Shown here: piece after piece, positions 1 to 14,000 of the stretch
Layout: each line of letters starts with the position of its first letter
Numbering within the stretch: position 1 is the stretch's first letter
NCBI GenBank assembly: GCA_037783415.1
Contig: JAZGTN010000170.1
Span: 1,531,501 to 1,595,500, forward strand
DNA length: 64,000 nt
Source of the DNA: Leptasterias polaris
Lineage: Eukaryota; Echinodermata; Asteroidea; Forcipulatida; Asteriidae
Direction: 5' to 3'
The notes under the pieces: generated by a model
Seen by the model: the letters and a program-made list of their open reading frames with translations, nothing else
Database searches by the model: none
Told to the model about the DNA's origin: nothing
Translations under genes and position numbers: made by a program

Positions 1-256
1 TTATTATTTTTTATTTTATTTATTATTATTTTTTTTTTGGGGGGGGGTCTCAACTTTTAAGATTAATCTTTTTTGTTTTTGGTTTGCTTCATTTATTGAA
101 TTGTTTATTTCATTGATTTGCTTATATATTTCTTCTTCCTTTTTCATTTTGTTAATTGTTGAGTCTCCATTCAGTATAGATACATGTTGCCGTCTGTTGT
201 TTTCTCCCAGTCTGGTTGGGTGCACTCGTATGGCTATACATTGTAAACTCACGGGT

Positions 257-352
257 AAAAGTACCAACACCTTACTAGCGCAGTGGGATAAGGTGCTGGG
301 ACTGTCTCAACACTTGGACCACGCGATCCGGGTTCGAATGCCGTCTGCACTA
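257..352 (+). repeat. tRNA-like (SINE head) segment, once per satellite unit
   Basis: A pol III type-2 promoter layout is visible: an A-box-like TAGCGCAGTGG at 276 and a B box GGGTTCGAATG near 330-340, spaced as in a tRNA gene with a long variable arm. The anticodon stem does not fold cleanly, so I read it as tRNA-derived SINE sequence captured in the unit, not a working tRNA. The A box recurs at 2420, 4560, 6700, 8842, 10984, 13131, 15273, 17341, 19487, 21628 and 23773, so the array carries twelve copies. Confidence 0.65.
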
Positions 353-795
353 ATATAGGTTCAAGGCCTTTTGCTGTCTGTGGCAACAGTGTGATTGGGA
401 TCTGCCTTGCTTCCTCCCCTAAAGTGGTCAGGGCCCTAGTGGCTAGGCAGGGGAGACAGGGGAGGATATGCTGCTGGGTCAATTTGCCACAAAATAAGGG
501 AACTAATCGTTGCTGCAGAAGAGGGGCGTAGTGTGCGCTATCTAAACCTCTCCAGCGCGTGAACGCCTGACACTACCAGCAACGTAACTTTTTAATCTTT
601 TTTTAAATATAATATAAGGTATGAGATTTTACTGTGACGCTTTTTTTGGTTATTTAATTTATTTATTTATTGTTTATTATTTTCATTTTTGTCATTTGTT
701 GATGCAACTACGCAATAAAAGTTACATGAAATACTGCAAAAAACATTTTATTGAAGAAACAATTGCAAAAAAAGAAACCCAAAACACTGTATCAG

Positions 796-1160
796 AATAA
801 GCCATTTGCGAGTTAAATTTGAATAATGTCTGGTACAATGACTAGTTTAGTCACAAGTTACCGCTTAAATTTGAATTCCTCAGACTATCGAGACAGTTGC
901 TATGTCACATGGTTCGGGGCAAGCTTTTGTATAGCAACCTCCAGATGAGCAAACCCTGGTACCATTGTGTCATACACATCCATTCAGAATTGTGTATGGG
1001 TGTTCACCGTCTCTTACGTAACTAAGCAAAAGCTTGCCCCTAATCATGTGACATAGCAACTGTCTCGATAGTCTGAGGAATTCAAATTTAAGCGGTAACT
1101 TGTGACTAAACAAGTCATTGTACCAGACATTATTCAAATGTAACTCGCAAATGGCTTATT
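796..1160. repeat. Foldback palindrome in satellite unit
   Basis: An imperfect inverted repeat with arms of about 134 bp (796-929 and 1027-1160) around a spacer of about 97 bp. The left arm begins aataagccatttgcgag and the right arm ends ctcgcaaatggcttatt; few mismatches separate the arms. The same structure lies at the equivalent place in every unit (for example starting near 2939, 5081 and 7221). It looks like a MITE or foldback element absorbed into the satellite before amplification. The last copy (left arm from about 24295) is cut at 24610 inside the right arm. Confidence 0.85.
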
Positions 1161-1279
1161 AGTTGCGATGATCGTAACCCTCTCTAGTATTTTAAAATAA
1201 TTGGTGACTGTATGCATGTGACTGCGGTTTCATTGTTGGGGCTGGACTTGTACACATGCATATAGAGCCACGCAGTGCA

Positions 1280-2019
1280 GGGGAGACTTGATAAATTTAG
1301 GCTTTTAAAGTTGGCCCTATTTTACTTGGCAAGTGGACTCTGCTGGAGAAGTGGGCAAGTGGGAGTGCATTTAGTTGGGTGCTCAAGACAGGAAAGGAAA
1401 TGCTGTGACTCGGTCGCCACACCATGATGGGAACTAGATATCAGCCGGTCAGTCCGTGAAACCGGACTCGCGGCGCTTTATAAGCATGACATGTCACCCC
1501 GTAATTTTTACATTGTTTACCCAAGCCGTATTTTTTATTATTTTCATCTGTACGAAAAACACAAATCAGAATAATGCAACATAATTTGTTGGTTTAATTG
1601 CCGCGTAGCATTTAATTTTCTTTTCCGTTGCAATTAATATATAATTTTTATTTATTAATTTTTTGGGTAGGGAAATTTTTCAAGATTGATGCCCGGACGT
1701 AGGGAAACCTTCACCGGCGTTGAGGTGTTTTCACTTGGAAGGAAACAAACTAGACGGGCCTTGGACTCCCCACTAAATAAACTCCCATAGGAACCAATGC
1801 TAAAAATCGTGTAAGTCTCCGGACAACTATTAACTTCAGAATTCTTTTCAATTTTTGGCAGGTCAGCCGTTTGGAATTTTTTCTAGCGACCCCAGAAAAA
1901 AACACACCAGAAAATGAAATTTTCCCTAAACCGACTTGCTGCCAGTTTTCGTGAAGCACTTCTCCACTTCCCCGGTCAAATAGGGCCAACTTTAACGCCT
2001 AAATTGATCAAGTCTCCTC
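1280..2019. repeat. Segment bounded by inverted repeats inside satellite unit
   Basis: The ends 1280-1325 and 1974-2019 are inverted copies of about 46 bp: ggggagacttgataaattt on the left against gaggagacttgatcaattt on the reverse strand at the right, both continuing into a shared 'aaagttggccctatt'. The 740 bp segment therefore looks like a non-autonomous DNA element now part of the unit. A 79-codon minus-strand frame inside it (from 1989 down to 1750) repeats in all eleven complete copies but has no recognisable domain. I cannot identify a target duplication because both flanks are satellite sequence. Confidence 0.6.
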
Positions 2020-5000
2020 AAAAGTTGAAGCACAGAACCCCCAGGTTGTGATAGATTCTTATATTTACGCAATCTATTAATAGCATGACCCCCAAAACGT
2101 TCTAATTCAAAATAATTATACCGTTTATTGGGTGTTTTTTTTATTTAATATTTTTTATTTTATTTATTTTTTTTTTTTGGGGGGGGGGGTCTCAACTTTT
2201 AAGATTAATCTTTTTTGTTTTTGGTTTGCTTCATTTATTGAATTGTTTATTTCATTGATTTGCTTATATATTTCTTCTTCCTTTTTCATTTTGTTAATTT
2301 TTGAGTCTCCATTCAGTATAGATACATGTTGCCGTCTGTTGTTTTCTCCCAGTCTGGTTGGGTGCACTCGTATGGCTATACATTGTAAACTCACGGGTAT
2401 AAAAGTACCAACACCTTACTAGCGCAGTGGGATAAGGTGCTGGGACTGTCTCAACACTTGGACCACGCGATCCGGGTTCGAATGCCGTCTGCACTAATAT
2501 AGGTTCAAGGCCTTTTGCTGTCTGTGGCAACAGTGTGATTGGGATCTGCCTTGCTTCCTCCCCTAAAGTGGTCAGGGCCCTAGTGGCTAGGCAGGGGAGA
2601 CAGGGGAGGATATGCTGCTGGGTCAATTTGCCACAAAATAAGGGAACTAATCGTTGCTGCAGAAGAGGGGCGTAGTGTGCGCTATCTAAACCTCTCCAGC
2701 GCGTGAACGCCTGACACTACCAGCAACGTAACTTTTTAATCTTTTTTAAAATATAATATAAGGTATGAGATTTTACTGTGACGCTTTTTTTGGTTATTTT
2801 ATTTATTTATTTATTGTTTATTATTTTCATTTTTGTCATTTGTTGATGCAACTACGCAATAAAAGTTACATGAAATACTGCAAAAAACATTTTATTGAAG
2901 AAACAATTGCAAAAAAAGAAACCCAAAACACTGTATCAGAATAAGCCATTTGCGAGTTAAATTTGAATAATGTCTGGTACAATGACTAGTTTAGTCACAA
3001 GTTACCGCTTAAATTTGAATTCCTCAGACTATCGAGACAGTTGCTATGTCACATGGTTCGGGGCAAGCTTTTGTATAGCAACCTCCAGATGAGCAAACCC
3101 TGGTACCATTGTGTCATACACATCCATTCAGAATTGTGTATGGGTGTTCACCGTCTCTTACGTAACTAAGCAAAAGCTTGCCCCTAATCATGTGACATAG
3201 CAACTGTCTCGATAGTCTGAGGAATTCAAATTTAAGCGGTAACTTGTGACTAAACAAGTCATTGTACCAGACATTATTCAAATGTAACTCGCAAATGGCT
3301 TATTAGTTGCGATGATCGTAACCCTCTCTAGTATTTTAAAATAATTGGTGACTGTATGCATGTGACTGCGGTTTCATTGTTGGGGCTGGACTTGTACACA
3401 TGCATATAGAGCCACGCAGTGCAGGGGAGACTTGATAAATTTAGGCTTTTAAAGTTGGCCCTATTTTACTTGGCAAGTGGACTCTGCTGGAGAAGTGGGC
3501 AAGTGGGAGTGCATTTAGTTGGGTGCTCAAGACAGGAAAGGAAATGCTGTGACTCGGTCGCCACACCATGATGGGAACTAGATATCAGCCGGTCAGTCCG
3601 TGAAACCGGACTCGCGGCGCTTTATAAGCATGACATGTCACCCCGTAATTTTTACATTGTTTACCCAAGCCGTATTTTTTATTTTTTTCATCTGTACGAA
3701 AAACACAAATCAGAATAATGCAACATAATTTGTTGGTTTAATTGCCGCGTAGCATTTAATTTTCTTTTCCGTTGCAATTAATATATAATTTTTATTTATT
3801 AATTTTTGGGGTAGGGAAATTTTTCAAGATTGATGCCCGGACGTAGAGAAACCTTCACCGGCGTTGAGGTGTTTTCACTTGGAAGGAAACAAACTAGACG
3901 GGCCTTGGACTCCCCACTAAATAAACTCCCATAGGAACCAATGCTAAAAATCGTGTAAGTCTCCGGACAACTATTAACTTCAGAATTCTTTTCAATTTTT
4001 GGCAGGTCAGCCGTTTGGAATTTTTTCTAGCGACCCCAGAAAAAAACACACCAGAAAATGAAATTTTCCCTAAACCGACTTGCTGCCAGTTTTCGTGAAG
4101 CACTTCTCCACTTCCCCGGTCAAATAGGGCCAACTTTAACGCCTAAATTGATCAAGTCTCCTCAAAAGTTGAAGCACAGAACCCCCAGGTTGTGATAGAT
4201 TCTTATATTTACGCAATCTATTAATAGCATGACCCCCAAAACGTTCTAATTCAAAATAATTATACCGTTTATTGGGTGTTTTTTTTATTTATTATTTTTT
4301 ATTTTTTTATTTTTTTTTTTTTGGGGGGGGGTCTCAACTTTTAAGATTAATCTTTTTTGTTTTTGGTTTGCTTCATTTATTGAATTGTTTATTTCATTGA
4401 TTTGCTTATATATTTCTTCTTCCTTTTTCATTTTGTTAATTTTTGAGTCTCCATTCAGTATAGATACATGTTGCCGTCTGTTGTTTTCTCCCAGTCTGGT
4501 TGGGTGCACTCGTATGGCTATACATTGTAAACTCACGGGTAAAAGTACCAACACCTTACTAGCGCAGTGGGATAAGGTGCTGGGACTGTCTCAACACTTG
4601 GACCACGCGATCCGGGTTCGAATGCCGTCTGCACTAATATAGGTTCAAGGCCTTTTGCTGTCTGTGGCAACAGTGTGATTGGGATCTGCCTTGCTTCCTC
4701 CCCTAAAGTGGTCAGGGCCCTAGTGGCTAGGCAGGGGAGACAGGGGAGGATATGCTGCTGGGTCAATTTGCCACAAAATAAGGGAACTAATCGTTGCTGC
4801 AGAAGAGGGGCGTAGTGTGCGCTATCTAAACCTCTCCAGCGCGTGAACGCCTGACACTACCAGCAACGTAACTTTTTAATCTTTTTTTAAATATAATATA
4901 AGGTATGAGATTTTACTGTGACGCTTTTTTTGGTTATTTTATTTATTTATTTATTGTTTATTATTTTCATTTTTGTCATTTGTTGATGCAACTACGCAAT

Positions 5001-8000
5001 AAAAGTTACATGAAATACTGCAAAAAACATTTTATTGAAGAAACAATTGCAAAAAAAGAAACCCAAAACACTGTATCAGAATAAGCCATTTGCGAGTTAA
5101 ATTTGAATAATGTCTGGTACAATGACTAGTTTAGTCACAAGTTACCGCTTAAATTTGAATTCCTCAGACTATCGAGACAGTTGCTATGTCACATGGTTCG
5201 GGGCAAGCTTTTGTATAGCAACCTCCAGATGAGCAAACCCTGGTACCATTGTGTCATACACATCCATTCAGAATTGTGTATGGGTGTTCACCGTCTCTTA
5301 CGTAACTAAGCAAAAGCTTGCCCCTAATCATGTGACATAGCAACTGTCTCGATAGTCTGAGGAATTCAAATTTAAGCGGTAACTTGTGACTAAACAAGTC
5401 ATTGTACCAGACATTATTCAAATGTAACTCGCAAATGGCTTATTAGTTGCGATGATCGTAACCCTCTCTAGTATTTTAAAATAATTGGTGACTGTATGCA
5501 TGTGACTGCGGTTTCATTGTTGGGGCTGGACTTGTACACATGCATATAGAGCCACGCAGTGCAGGGGAGACTTGATAAATTTAGGCTTTTAAAGTTGGCC
5601 CTATTTTACTTGGCAAGTGGACTCTGCTGGAGAAGTGGGCAAGTGGGAGTGCATTTAGTTGGGTGCTCAAGACAGGAAAGGAAATGCTGTGACTCGGTCG
5701 CCACACCATGATGGGAACTAGATATCAGCCGGTCAGTCCGTGAAACCGGACTCGCGGCGCTTTATAAGCATGACATGTCACCCCGTAATTTTTACATTGT
5801 TTACCCAAGCCGTATTTTTTATTATTTTCATCTGTACGAAAAACACAAATCAGAATAATGCAACATAATTTGTTGGTTTAATTGCCGCGTAGCATTTAAT
5901 TTTCTTTTCCGTTGCAATTAATATATAATTTTTATTTATTAATTTTTTGGGTAGGGAAATTTTTCAAGATTGATGCCCGGACGTAGGGAAACCTTCACCG
6001 GCGTTGAGGTGTTTTCACTTGGAAGGAAACAAACTAGACGGGCCTTGGACTCCCCACTAAATAAACTCCCATAGGAACCAATGCTAAAAATCGTGTAAGT
6101 CTCCGGACAACTATTAACTTCAGAATTCTTTTCAATTTTTGGCAGGTCAGCCGTTTGGAATTTTTTCTAGCGACCCCAGAAAAAAACACACCAGAAAATG
6201 AAATTTTCCCTAAACCGACTTGCTGCCAGTTTTCGTGAAGCACTTCTCCACTTCCCCGGTCAAATAGGGCCAACTTTAACGCCTAAATTGATCAAGTCTC
6301 CTCAAAAGTTGAAGCACAGAACCCCCAGGTTGTGATAGATTCTTATATTTACGCAATCTATTAATAGCATGACCCCCAAAACGTTCTAATTCAAAATAAT
6401 TATACCGTTTATTGGGTGTTTTTTTTATTTATTATTTTTTATTTTATTTATTTTATTTTTTTGGGGGGGGGGGTCTCAACTTTTAAGATTAATCTTTTTT
6501 GTTTTTGGTTTGCTTCATTTATTGAATTGTTTATTTCATTGATTTGCTTATATATTTCTTCTTCCTTTTTCATTTTGTTAATTTTTGAGTCTCCATTCAG
6601 TATAGATACATGTTGCCGTCTGTTGTTTTCTCCCAGTCTGGTTGGGCACTCGTATGGCTATACATTGTAAACTCACGGGTAAAAGTACCAACACCTTACT
6701 AGCGCAGTGGGATAAGGTGCTGGGACTGTCTCAACACTTGGACCACGCGATCCGGGTTCGAATGCCGTCTGCACTAATATAGGTTCAAGGCCTTTTGCTG
6801 TCTGTGGCAACAGTGTGATTGGGATCTGCCTTGCTTCCTCCCCTAAAGTGGTCAGGGCCCTAGTGGCTAGGCAGGGGAGACAGGGGAGGATATGCTGCTG
6901 GGTCAATTTGCCACAAAATAAGGGAACTAATCGTTGCTGCAGAAGAGGGGCGTAGTGTGCGCTATCTAAACCTCTCCAGCGCGTGAACGCCTGACACTAC
7001 CAGCAACGTAACTTTTTAATCTTTTTTTAAATATAATATAAGGTATGAGATTTTACTGTGACGCTTTTTTTGGTTATTTTATTTATTTATTTATTGTTTA
7101 TTATTTTCATTTTTGTCATTTGTTGATGCAACTACGCAATAAAAGTTACATGAAATACTGCAAAAAACATTTTATTGAAGAAACAATTGCAAAAAAAGAA
7201 ACCCAAAACACTGTATCAGAATAAGCCATTTGCGAGTTAAATTTGAATAATGTCTGGTACAATGACTAGTTTAGTCACAAGTTACCGCTTAAATTTGAAT
7301 TCCTCAGACTATCGAGACAGTTGCTATGTCACATGGTTCGGGGCAAGCTTTTGTATAGCAACCTCCAGATGAGCAAACCCTGGTACCATTGTGTCATACA
7401 CATCCATTCAGAATTGTGTATGGGTGTTCACCGTCTCTTACGTAACTAAGCAAAAGCTTGCCCCTAATCATGTGACATAGCAACTGTCTCGATAGTCTGA
7501 GGAATTCAAATTTAAGCGGTAACTTGTGACTAAACAAGTCATTGTACCAGACATTATTCAAATGTAACTCGCAAATGGCTTATTAGTTGCGATGATCGTA
7601 ACCCTCTCTAGTATTTTAAAATAATTGGTGACTGTATGCATGTGACTGCGGTTTCATTGTTGGGGCTGGACTTGTACACATGCATATAGAGCCACGCAGT
7701 GCAGGGGAGACTTGATAAATTTAGGCTTTTAAAGTTGGCCCTATTTTACTTGGCAAGTGGACTCTGCTGGAGAAGTGGGCAAGTGGGAGTGCATTTAGTT
7801 GGGTGCTCAAGACAGGAAAGGAAATGCTGTGACTCGGTCGCCACACCATGATGGGAACTAGATATCAGCCGGTCAGTCCGTGAAACCGGACTCGCGGCGC
7901 TTTATAAGCATGACATGTCACCCCGTAATTTTTACATTGTTTACCCAAGCCGTATTTTTTATTATTTTCATCTGTACGAAAAACACAAATCAGAATAATG

Positions 8001-11000
8001 CAACATAATTTGTTGGTTTAATTGCCGCGTAGCATTTAATTTTCTTTTCCGTTGCAATTAATATATAATTTTTATTTATTAATTTTTTGGGTAGGGAAAT
8101 TTTTCAAGATTGATGCCCGGACGTAGGGAAACCTTCACCGGCGTTGAGGTGTTTTCACTTGGAAGGAAACAAACTAGACGGGCCTTGGACTCCCCACTAA
8201 ATAAACTCCCATAGGAACCAATGCTAAAAATCGTGTAAGTCTCCGGACAACTATTAACTTCAGAATTCTTTTCAATTTTTGGCAGGTCAGCCGTTTGGAA
8301 TTTTTTCTAGCGACCCCAGAAAAAAACACACCAGAAAATGAAATTTTCCCTAAACCGACTTGCTGCCAGTTTTCGTGAAGCACTTCTCCACTTCCCCGGT
8401 CAAATAGGGCCAACTTTAACGCCTAAATTGATCAAGTCTCCTCAAAAGTTGAAGCACAGAACCCCCAGGTTGTGATAGATTCTTATATTTACGCAATCTA
8501 TTAATAGCATGACCCCCAAAACGTTCTAATTCAAAATAATTATACCGTTTATTGGGTGTTTTTTTTATTTATTATTTTTTATTTTATTTATTTTTTTTTT
8601 TTTTGGGGGGGGGTCTCAACTTTTAAGATTAATCTTTTTTGTTTTTGGTTTGCTTCATTTATTGAATTGTTTATTTCATTGATTTGCTTATATATTTCTT
8701 CTTCCTTTTTCATTTTGTTAATTTTTGAGTCTCCATTCAGTATAGATACATGTTGCCGTCTGTTGTTTTCTCCCAGTCTGGTTGGGTGCACTCGTATGGC
8801 TATACATTGTAAACTCACGGGTAAAAGTACCAACACCTTACTAGCGCAGTGGGATAAGGTGCTGGGACTGTCTCAACACTTGGACCACGCGATCCGGGTT
8901 CGAATGCCGTCTGCACTAATATAGGTTCAAGGCCTTTTGCTGTCTGTGGCAACAGTGTGATTGGGATCTGCCTTGCTTCCTCCCCTAAAGTGGTCAGGGC
9001 CCTAGTGGCTAGGCAGGGGAGACAGGGGAGGATATGCTGCTGGGTCAATTTGCCACAAAATAAGGGAACTAATCGTTGCTGCAGAAGAGGGGCGTAGTGT
9101 GCGCTATCTAAACCTCTCCAGCGCGTGAACGCCTGACACTACCAGCAACGTAACTTTTTAATCTTTTTTTAAATATAATATAAGGTATGAGATTTTACTG
9201 TGACGCTTTTTTTGGTTATTTTATTTATTTATTTATTGTTTATTATTTTCATTTTTGTCATTTGTTGATGCAACTACGCAATAAAAGTTACATGAAATAC
9301 TGCAAAAAACATTTTATTGAAGAAACAATTGCAAAAAAAGAAACCCAAAACACTGTATCAGAATAAGCCATTTGCGAGTTAAATTTGAATAATGTCTGGT
9401 ACAATGACTAGTTTAGTCACAAGTTACCGCTTAAATTTGAATTCCTCAGACTATCGAGACAGTTGCTATGTCACATGGTTCGGGGCAAGCTTTTGTATAG
9501 CAACCTCCAGATGAGCAAACCCTGGTACCATTGTGTCATACACATCCATTCAGAATTGTGTATGGGTGTTCACCGTCTCTTACGTAACTAAGCAAAAGCT
9601 TGCCCCTAATCATGTGACATAGCAACTGTCTCGATAGTCTGAGGAATTCAAATTTAAGCGGTAACTTGTGACTAAACAAGTCATTGTACCAGACATTATT
9701 CAAATGTAACTCGCAAATGGCTTATTAGTTGCGATGATCGTAACCCTCTCTAGTATTTTAAAATAATTGGTGACTGTATGCATGTGACTGCGGTTTCATT
9801 GTTGGGGCTGGACTTGTACACATGCATATAGAGCCACGCAGTGCAGGGGAGACTTGATAAATTTAGGCTTTTAAAGTTGGCCCTATTTTACTTGGCAAGT
9901 GGACTCTGCTGGAGAAGTGGGCAAGTGGGAGTGCATTTAGTTGGGTGCTCAAGACAGGAAAGGAAATGCTGTGACTCGGTCGCCACACCATGATGGGAAC
10001 TAGATATCAGCTGGTCAGTCCGTGAAACCGGACTCGCGGCGCTTTATAAGCATGACATGTCACCCCGTAATTTTTACATTGTTTACCCAAGCCGTATTTT
10101 TTATTATTTTCATCTGTACGAAAAACACAAATCAGAATAATGCAACATAATTTGTTGGTTTAATTGCCGCGTAGCATTTAATTTTCTTTTCCGTTGCAAT
10201 TAATATATAATTTTTATTTATTAATTTTTTGGGTAGGGAAATTTTTCAAGATTGATGCCCGGACGTAGGGAAACCTTCACCGGCGTTGAGGTGTTTTCAC
10301 TTGGAAGGAAACAAACTAGACGGGCCTTGGACTCCCCACTAAATAAACTCCCATAGGAACCAATGCTAAAAATCGTGTAAGTCTCCGGACAACTATTAAC
10401 TTCAGAATTCTTTTCAATTTTTGGCAGGTCAGCCGTTTGGAATTTTTTCTAGCGACCCCAGAAAAAAACACACCAGAAAATGAAATTTTCCCTAAACCGA
10501 CTTGCTGCCAGTTTTCGTGAAGCACTTCTCCACTTCCCCGGTCAAATAGGGCCAACTTTAACGCCTAAATTGATCAAGTCTCCTCAAAAGTTGAAGCACA
10601 GAACCCCCAGGTTGTGATAGATTCTTATATTTACGCAATCTATTAATAGCATGACCCCCAAAACGTTCTAATTCAAAATAATTATACCGTTTATTGGGTG
10701 TTTTTTTTATTTATTATTTTTTATTTATTTTTTATTTTTTTATTTTTTGGGGGGGTCTCAACTTTTAAGATTAATCTTTTTTGTTTTTGGTTTGCTTCAT
10801 TTATTGAATTGTTTATTTCATTGATTTGCTTATATATTTCTTCTTCCTTTTTCATTTTGTTAATTTTTGAGTCTCCATTCAGTATAGATACATGTTGCCG
10901 TCTGTTGTTTTCTCCCAGTCTGGTTGGGTGCACTCGTATGGCTATACATTGTAAACTCACGGGTAAAAGTACCAACACCTTACTAGCGCAGTGGGATAAG

Positions 11001-14000
11001 GTGCTGGGACTGTCTCAACACTTGGACCACGCGATCCGGGTTCGAATGCCGTCTGCACTAATATAGGTTCAAGGCCTTTTGCTGTCTGTGGCAACAGTGT
11101 GATTGGGATCTGCCTTGCTTCCTCCCCTAAAGTGGTCAGGGCCCTAGTGGCTAGGCAGGGGAGACAGGGGAGGATATGCTGCTGGGTCAATTTGCCACAA
11201 AATAAGGGAACTAATCGTTGCTGCAGAAGAGGGGCGTAGTGTGCGCTATCTAAACCTCTCCAGCGCGTGAACGCCTGACAATACCAGCAACGTAACTTTT
11301 TAATCTTTTTTTAAATATAATATAAGGTATGAGATTTTACTGTGACGCTTTTTTTGGTTATTTTATTTATTTATTTATTGTTTATTATTTTCATTTTTGT
11401 CATTTGTTGATGCAACTACGCAATAAAAGTTACATGAAATACTGCAAAAAACATTTTATTGAAGAAACAATTGCAAAAAAAGAAACCCAAAACACTGTAT
11501 CAGAATAAGCCATTTGCGAGTTAAATTTGAATAATGTCTGGTACAATGACTAGTTTAGTCACAAGTTACCGCTTAAATTTGAATTCCTCAGACTATCGAG
11601 ACAGTTGCTATGTCACATGGTTCGGGGCAAGCTTTTGTATAGCAACCTCCAGATGAGCAAACCCTGGTACCATTGTGTCATACACATCCATTCAGAATTG
11701 TGTATGGGTGTTCACCGTCTCTTACGTTACTAAGCAAAAGCTTGCCCCTAATCATGTGACATAGCAACTGTCTCGATAGTCTGAGGAATTCAAATTTAAG
11801 CGGTAACTTGTGACTAAACAAGTCATTGTACCATACATTATTCAAATGTAACTCGCAAATGGCTTATTAGTTGCGATGATCGTAACCCTCTCTAGTATTT
11901 TAAAATAATTGGTGACTGTATGCATGTGACTGCGGTTTCATTGTTGGGGCTGGACTTGTACACATGCATATAGAGCCACGCAGTGCAGGGGAGACTTGAT
12001 AAATTTAGGCTTTTAAAGTTGGCCCTATTTTACTTGGCAAGTGGACTCTGCTGGAGAAGTGGGCAAGTGGGAGTGCATTTAGTTGGGTGCTCAAGACAGG
12101 AAAGGAAATGCTGTGACTCGGTCGCCACACCATGATGGGAACTAGATATCAGCTGGTCAGTCCGTGAAACCGGACTCGCGGCGCTTTATAAGCATGACAT
12201 GTCACCCCGTAATTTTTACATTGTTTACCCAAGCCGTATTTTTTATTATTTTCATCTGTACGAAAAACACAAATCAGAATAATGCAACATAATTTGTTGG
12301 TTTAATTGCCGCGTAGCATTTAATTTTCTTTTCCGTTGCAATTAATATAAAATTTTTAATTATTAATTTTTTGGGTAGGGAAATTTTTCAAGATTGATGC
12401 CCGGACGTAGGGAAACCTTCACCGGCGTTGAGGTGTTTTCACTTGGAAGGAAACAAACTAGACGGGCCTTGGACTCCCCACTAAATAAACTCCCATAGGA
12501 ACCAATGCTAAAAATCGTGTAAGTCTCCGGACAACTATTAACTTCAGAATTCTTTTCAATTTTTGGCAGGTCAGCCGTTTGGAATTTTTTCTAGCGACCC
12601 CAGAAAAAAACACACCAGAAAATGAAATTTTCCCTAAACCGACTTGCTGCCAGTTTTCGTGAAGCACTTCTCCACTTCCCCGGTCAAATAGGGCCAACTT
12701 TAACGCCTAAATTTATCAAGTCTCCTCAAAAGTTGAAGCACAGAACCCCCAGGTTGTGATAGATTCTTATATTTACGCAATCTATTAATAGCATGACCCC
12801 CAAAACGTTCTAATTCAAAATAATTATACCGTTTATTGGGTGTTTTTTTTATTTATTATTTTTTATTTTATTTATTTTTTTATTATTTTTTTTGGGGGGG
12901 GGTCTCAACTTTTAAGATTAATCTTTTTTGTTTTTGGTTTGCTTCATTTATTGAATTGTTTATTTCATTGATTTGCTTATATATTTCTTCTTCCTTTTTC
13001 ATTTTGTTAATTTTTGAGTCTCCATTCAGTATAGATACATGTTGCCGTCTGTTGTTTTCTCCCAGTCTGGTTGGGTGCACTCGTATGGCTATACATTGTA
13101 AACTCACGGGTAAAAGTACCAACACCTTACTAGCGCAGTGGGATAAGGTGCTGGGACTGTCTCAACACTTGGACCACGCGATCCGGGTTCGAATGCCGTC
13201 TGCACTAATATAGGTTCAAGGCCTTTTGCTGTCTGTGGCAACAGTGTGATTGGGATCTGCCTTGCTTCCTCCCCTAAAGTGGTCAGGGCCCTAGTGGCTA
13301 GGCAGGGGAGACAGGGGAGGATATGCTGCTGGGTCAATTTGCCACAAAATAAGGGAACTAATCGTTGCTGCAGAAGAGGGGCGTAGTGTGCGCTATCTAA
13401 ACCTCTCCAGCGCGTGAACGCCTGACACTACCAGCAACGTAACTTTTTAATCTTTTTTTAAATATAATATAAGGTATGAGATTTTACTGTGACGCTTTTT
13501 TTGGTTATTTTATTTATTTATTTATTGTTTATTATTTTCATTTTTGTCATTTGTTGATGCAACTACGCAATAAAAGTTACATGAAATACTGCAAAAAACA
13601 TTTTATTGAAGAAACAATTGCAAAAAAAGAAACCCAAAACACTGTATCAGAATAAGCCATTTGCGAGTTAAATTTGAATAATGTCTGGTACAATGACTAG
13701 TTTAGTCACAAGTTACCGCTTAAATTTGAATTCCTCAGACTATCGAGACAGTTGCTATGTCACATGGTTCGGGGCAAGCTTTTGTATAGCAACCTCCAGA
13801 TGAGCAAACCCTGGTACCATTGTGTCATACACATCCATTCAGAATTGTGTATGGGTGTTCACCGTCTCTTACGTAACTAAGCAAAAGCTTGCCCCTAATC
13901 ATGTGACATAGCAACTGTCTCGATAGTCTGAGGAATTCAAATTTAAGCGGTAACTTGTGACTAAACAAGTCATTGTACCAGACATTATTCAAATGTAACT

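Noticed and set aside
249..482. 77-codon frame over the tRNA-like part of each unit, and the 84-125 codon frames on the T-rich tract
   Set aside because: They translate SINE and poly-T/poly-G sequence; their ends shift with every tract-length change, and one unit (about 19670) loses the 77-codon frame without other consequence.
1400..1480. Hammerhead ribozyme in the satellite ('gtcagtccgtgaaaccggact')
   Set aside because: The text resembles hammerhead stem II with GAAA, but the essential CUGANGA box is absent and the stem is explained as a simple hairpin.
1750..1989. 79-codon minus-strand frame repeated in all satellite units
   Set aside because: It persists because the units are near-identical; no domain, no start context, and it lies inside the inverted-repeat segment. 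Unit identity gives no independent evidence of selection.
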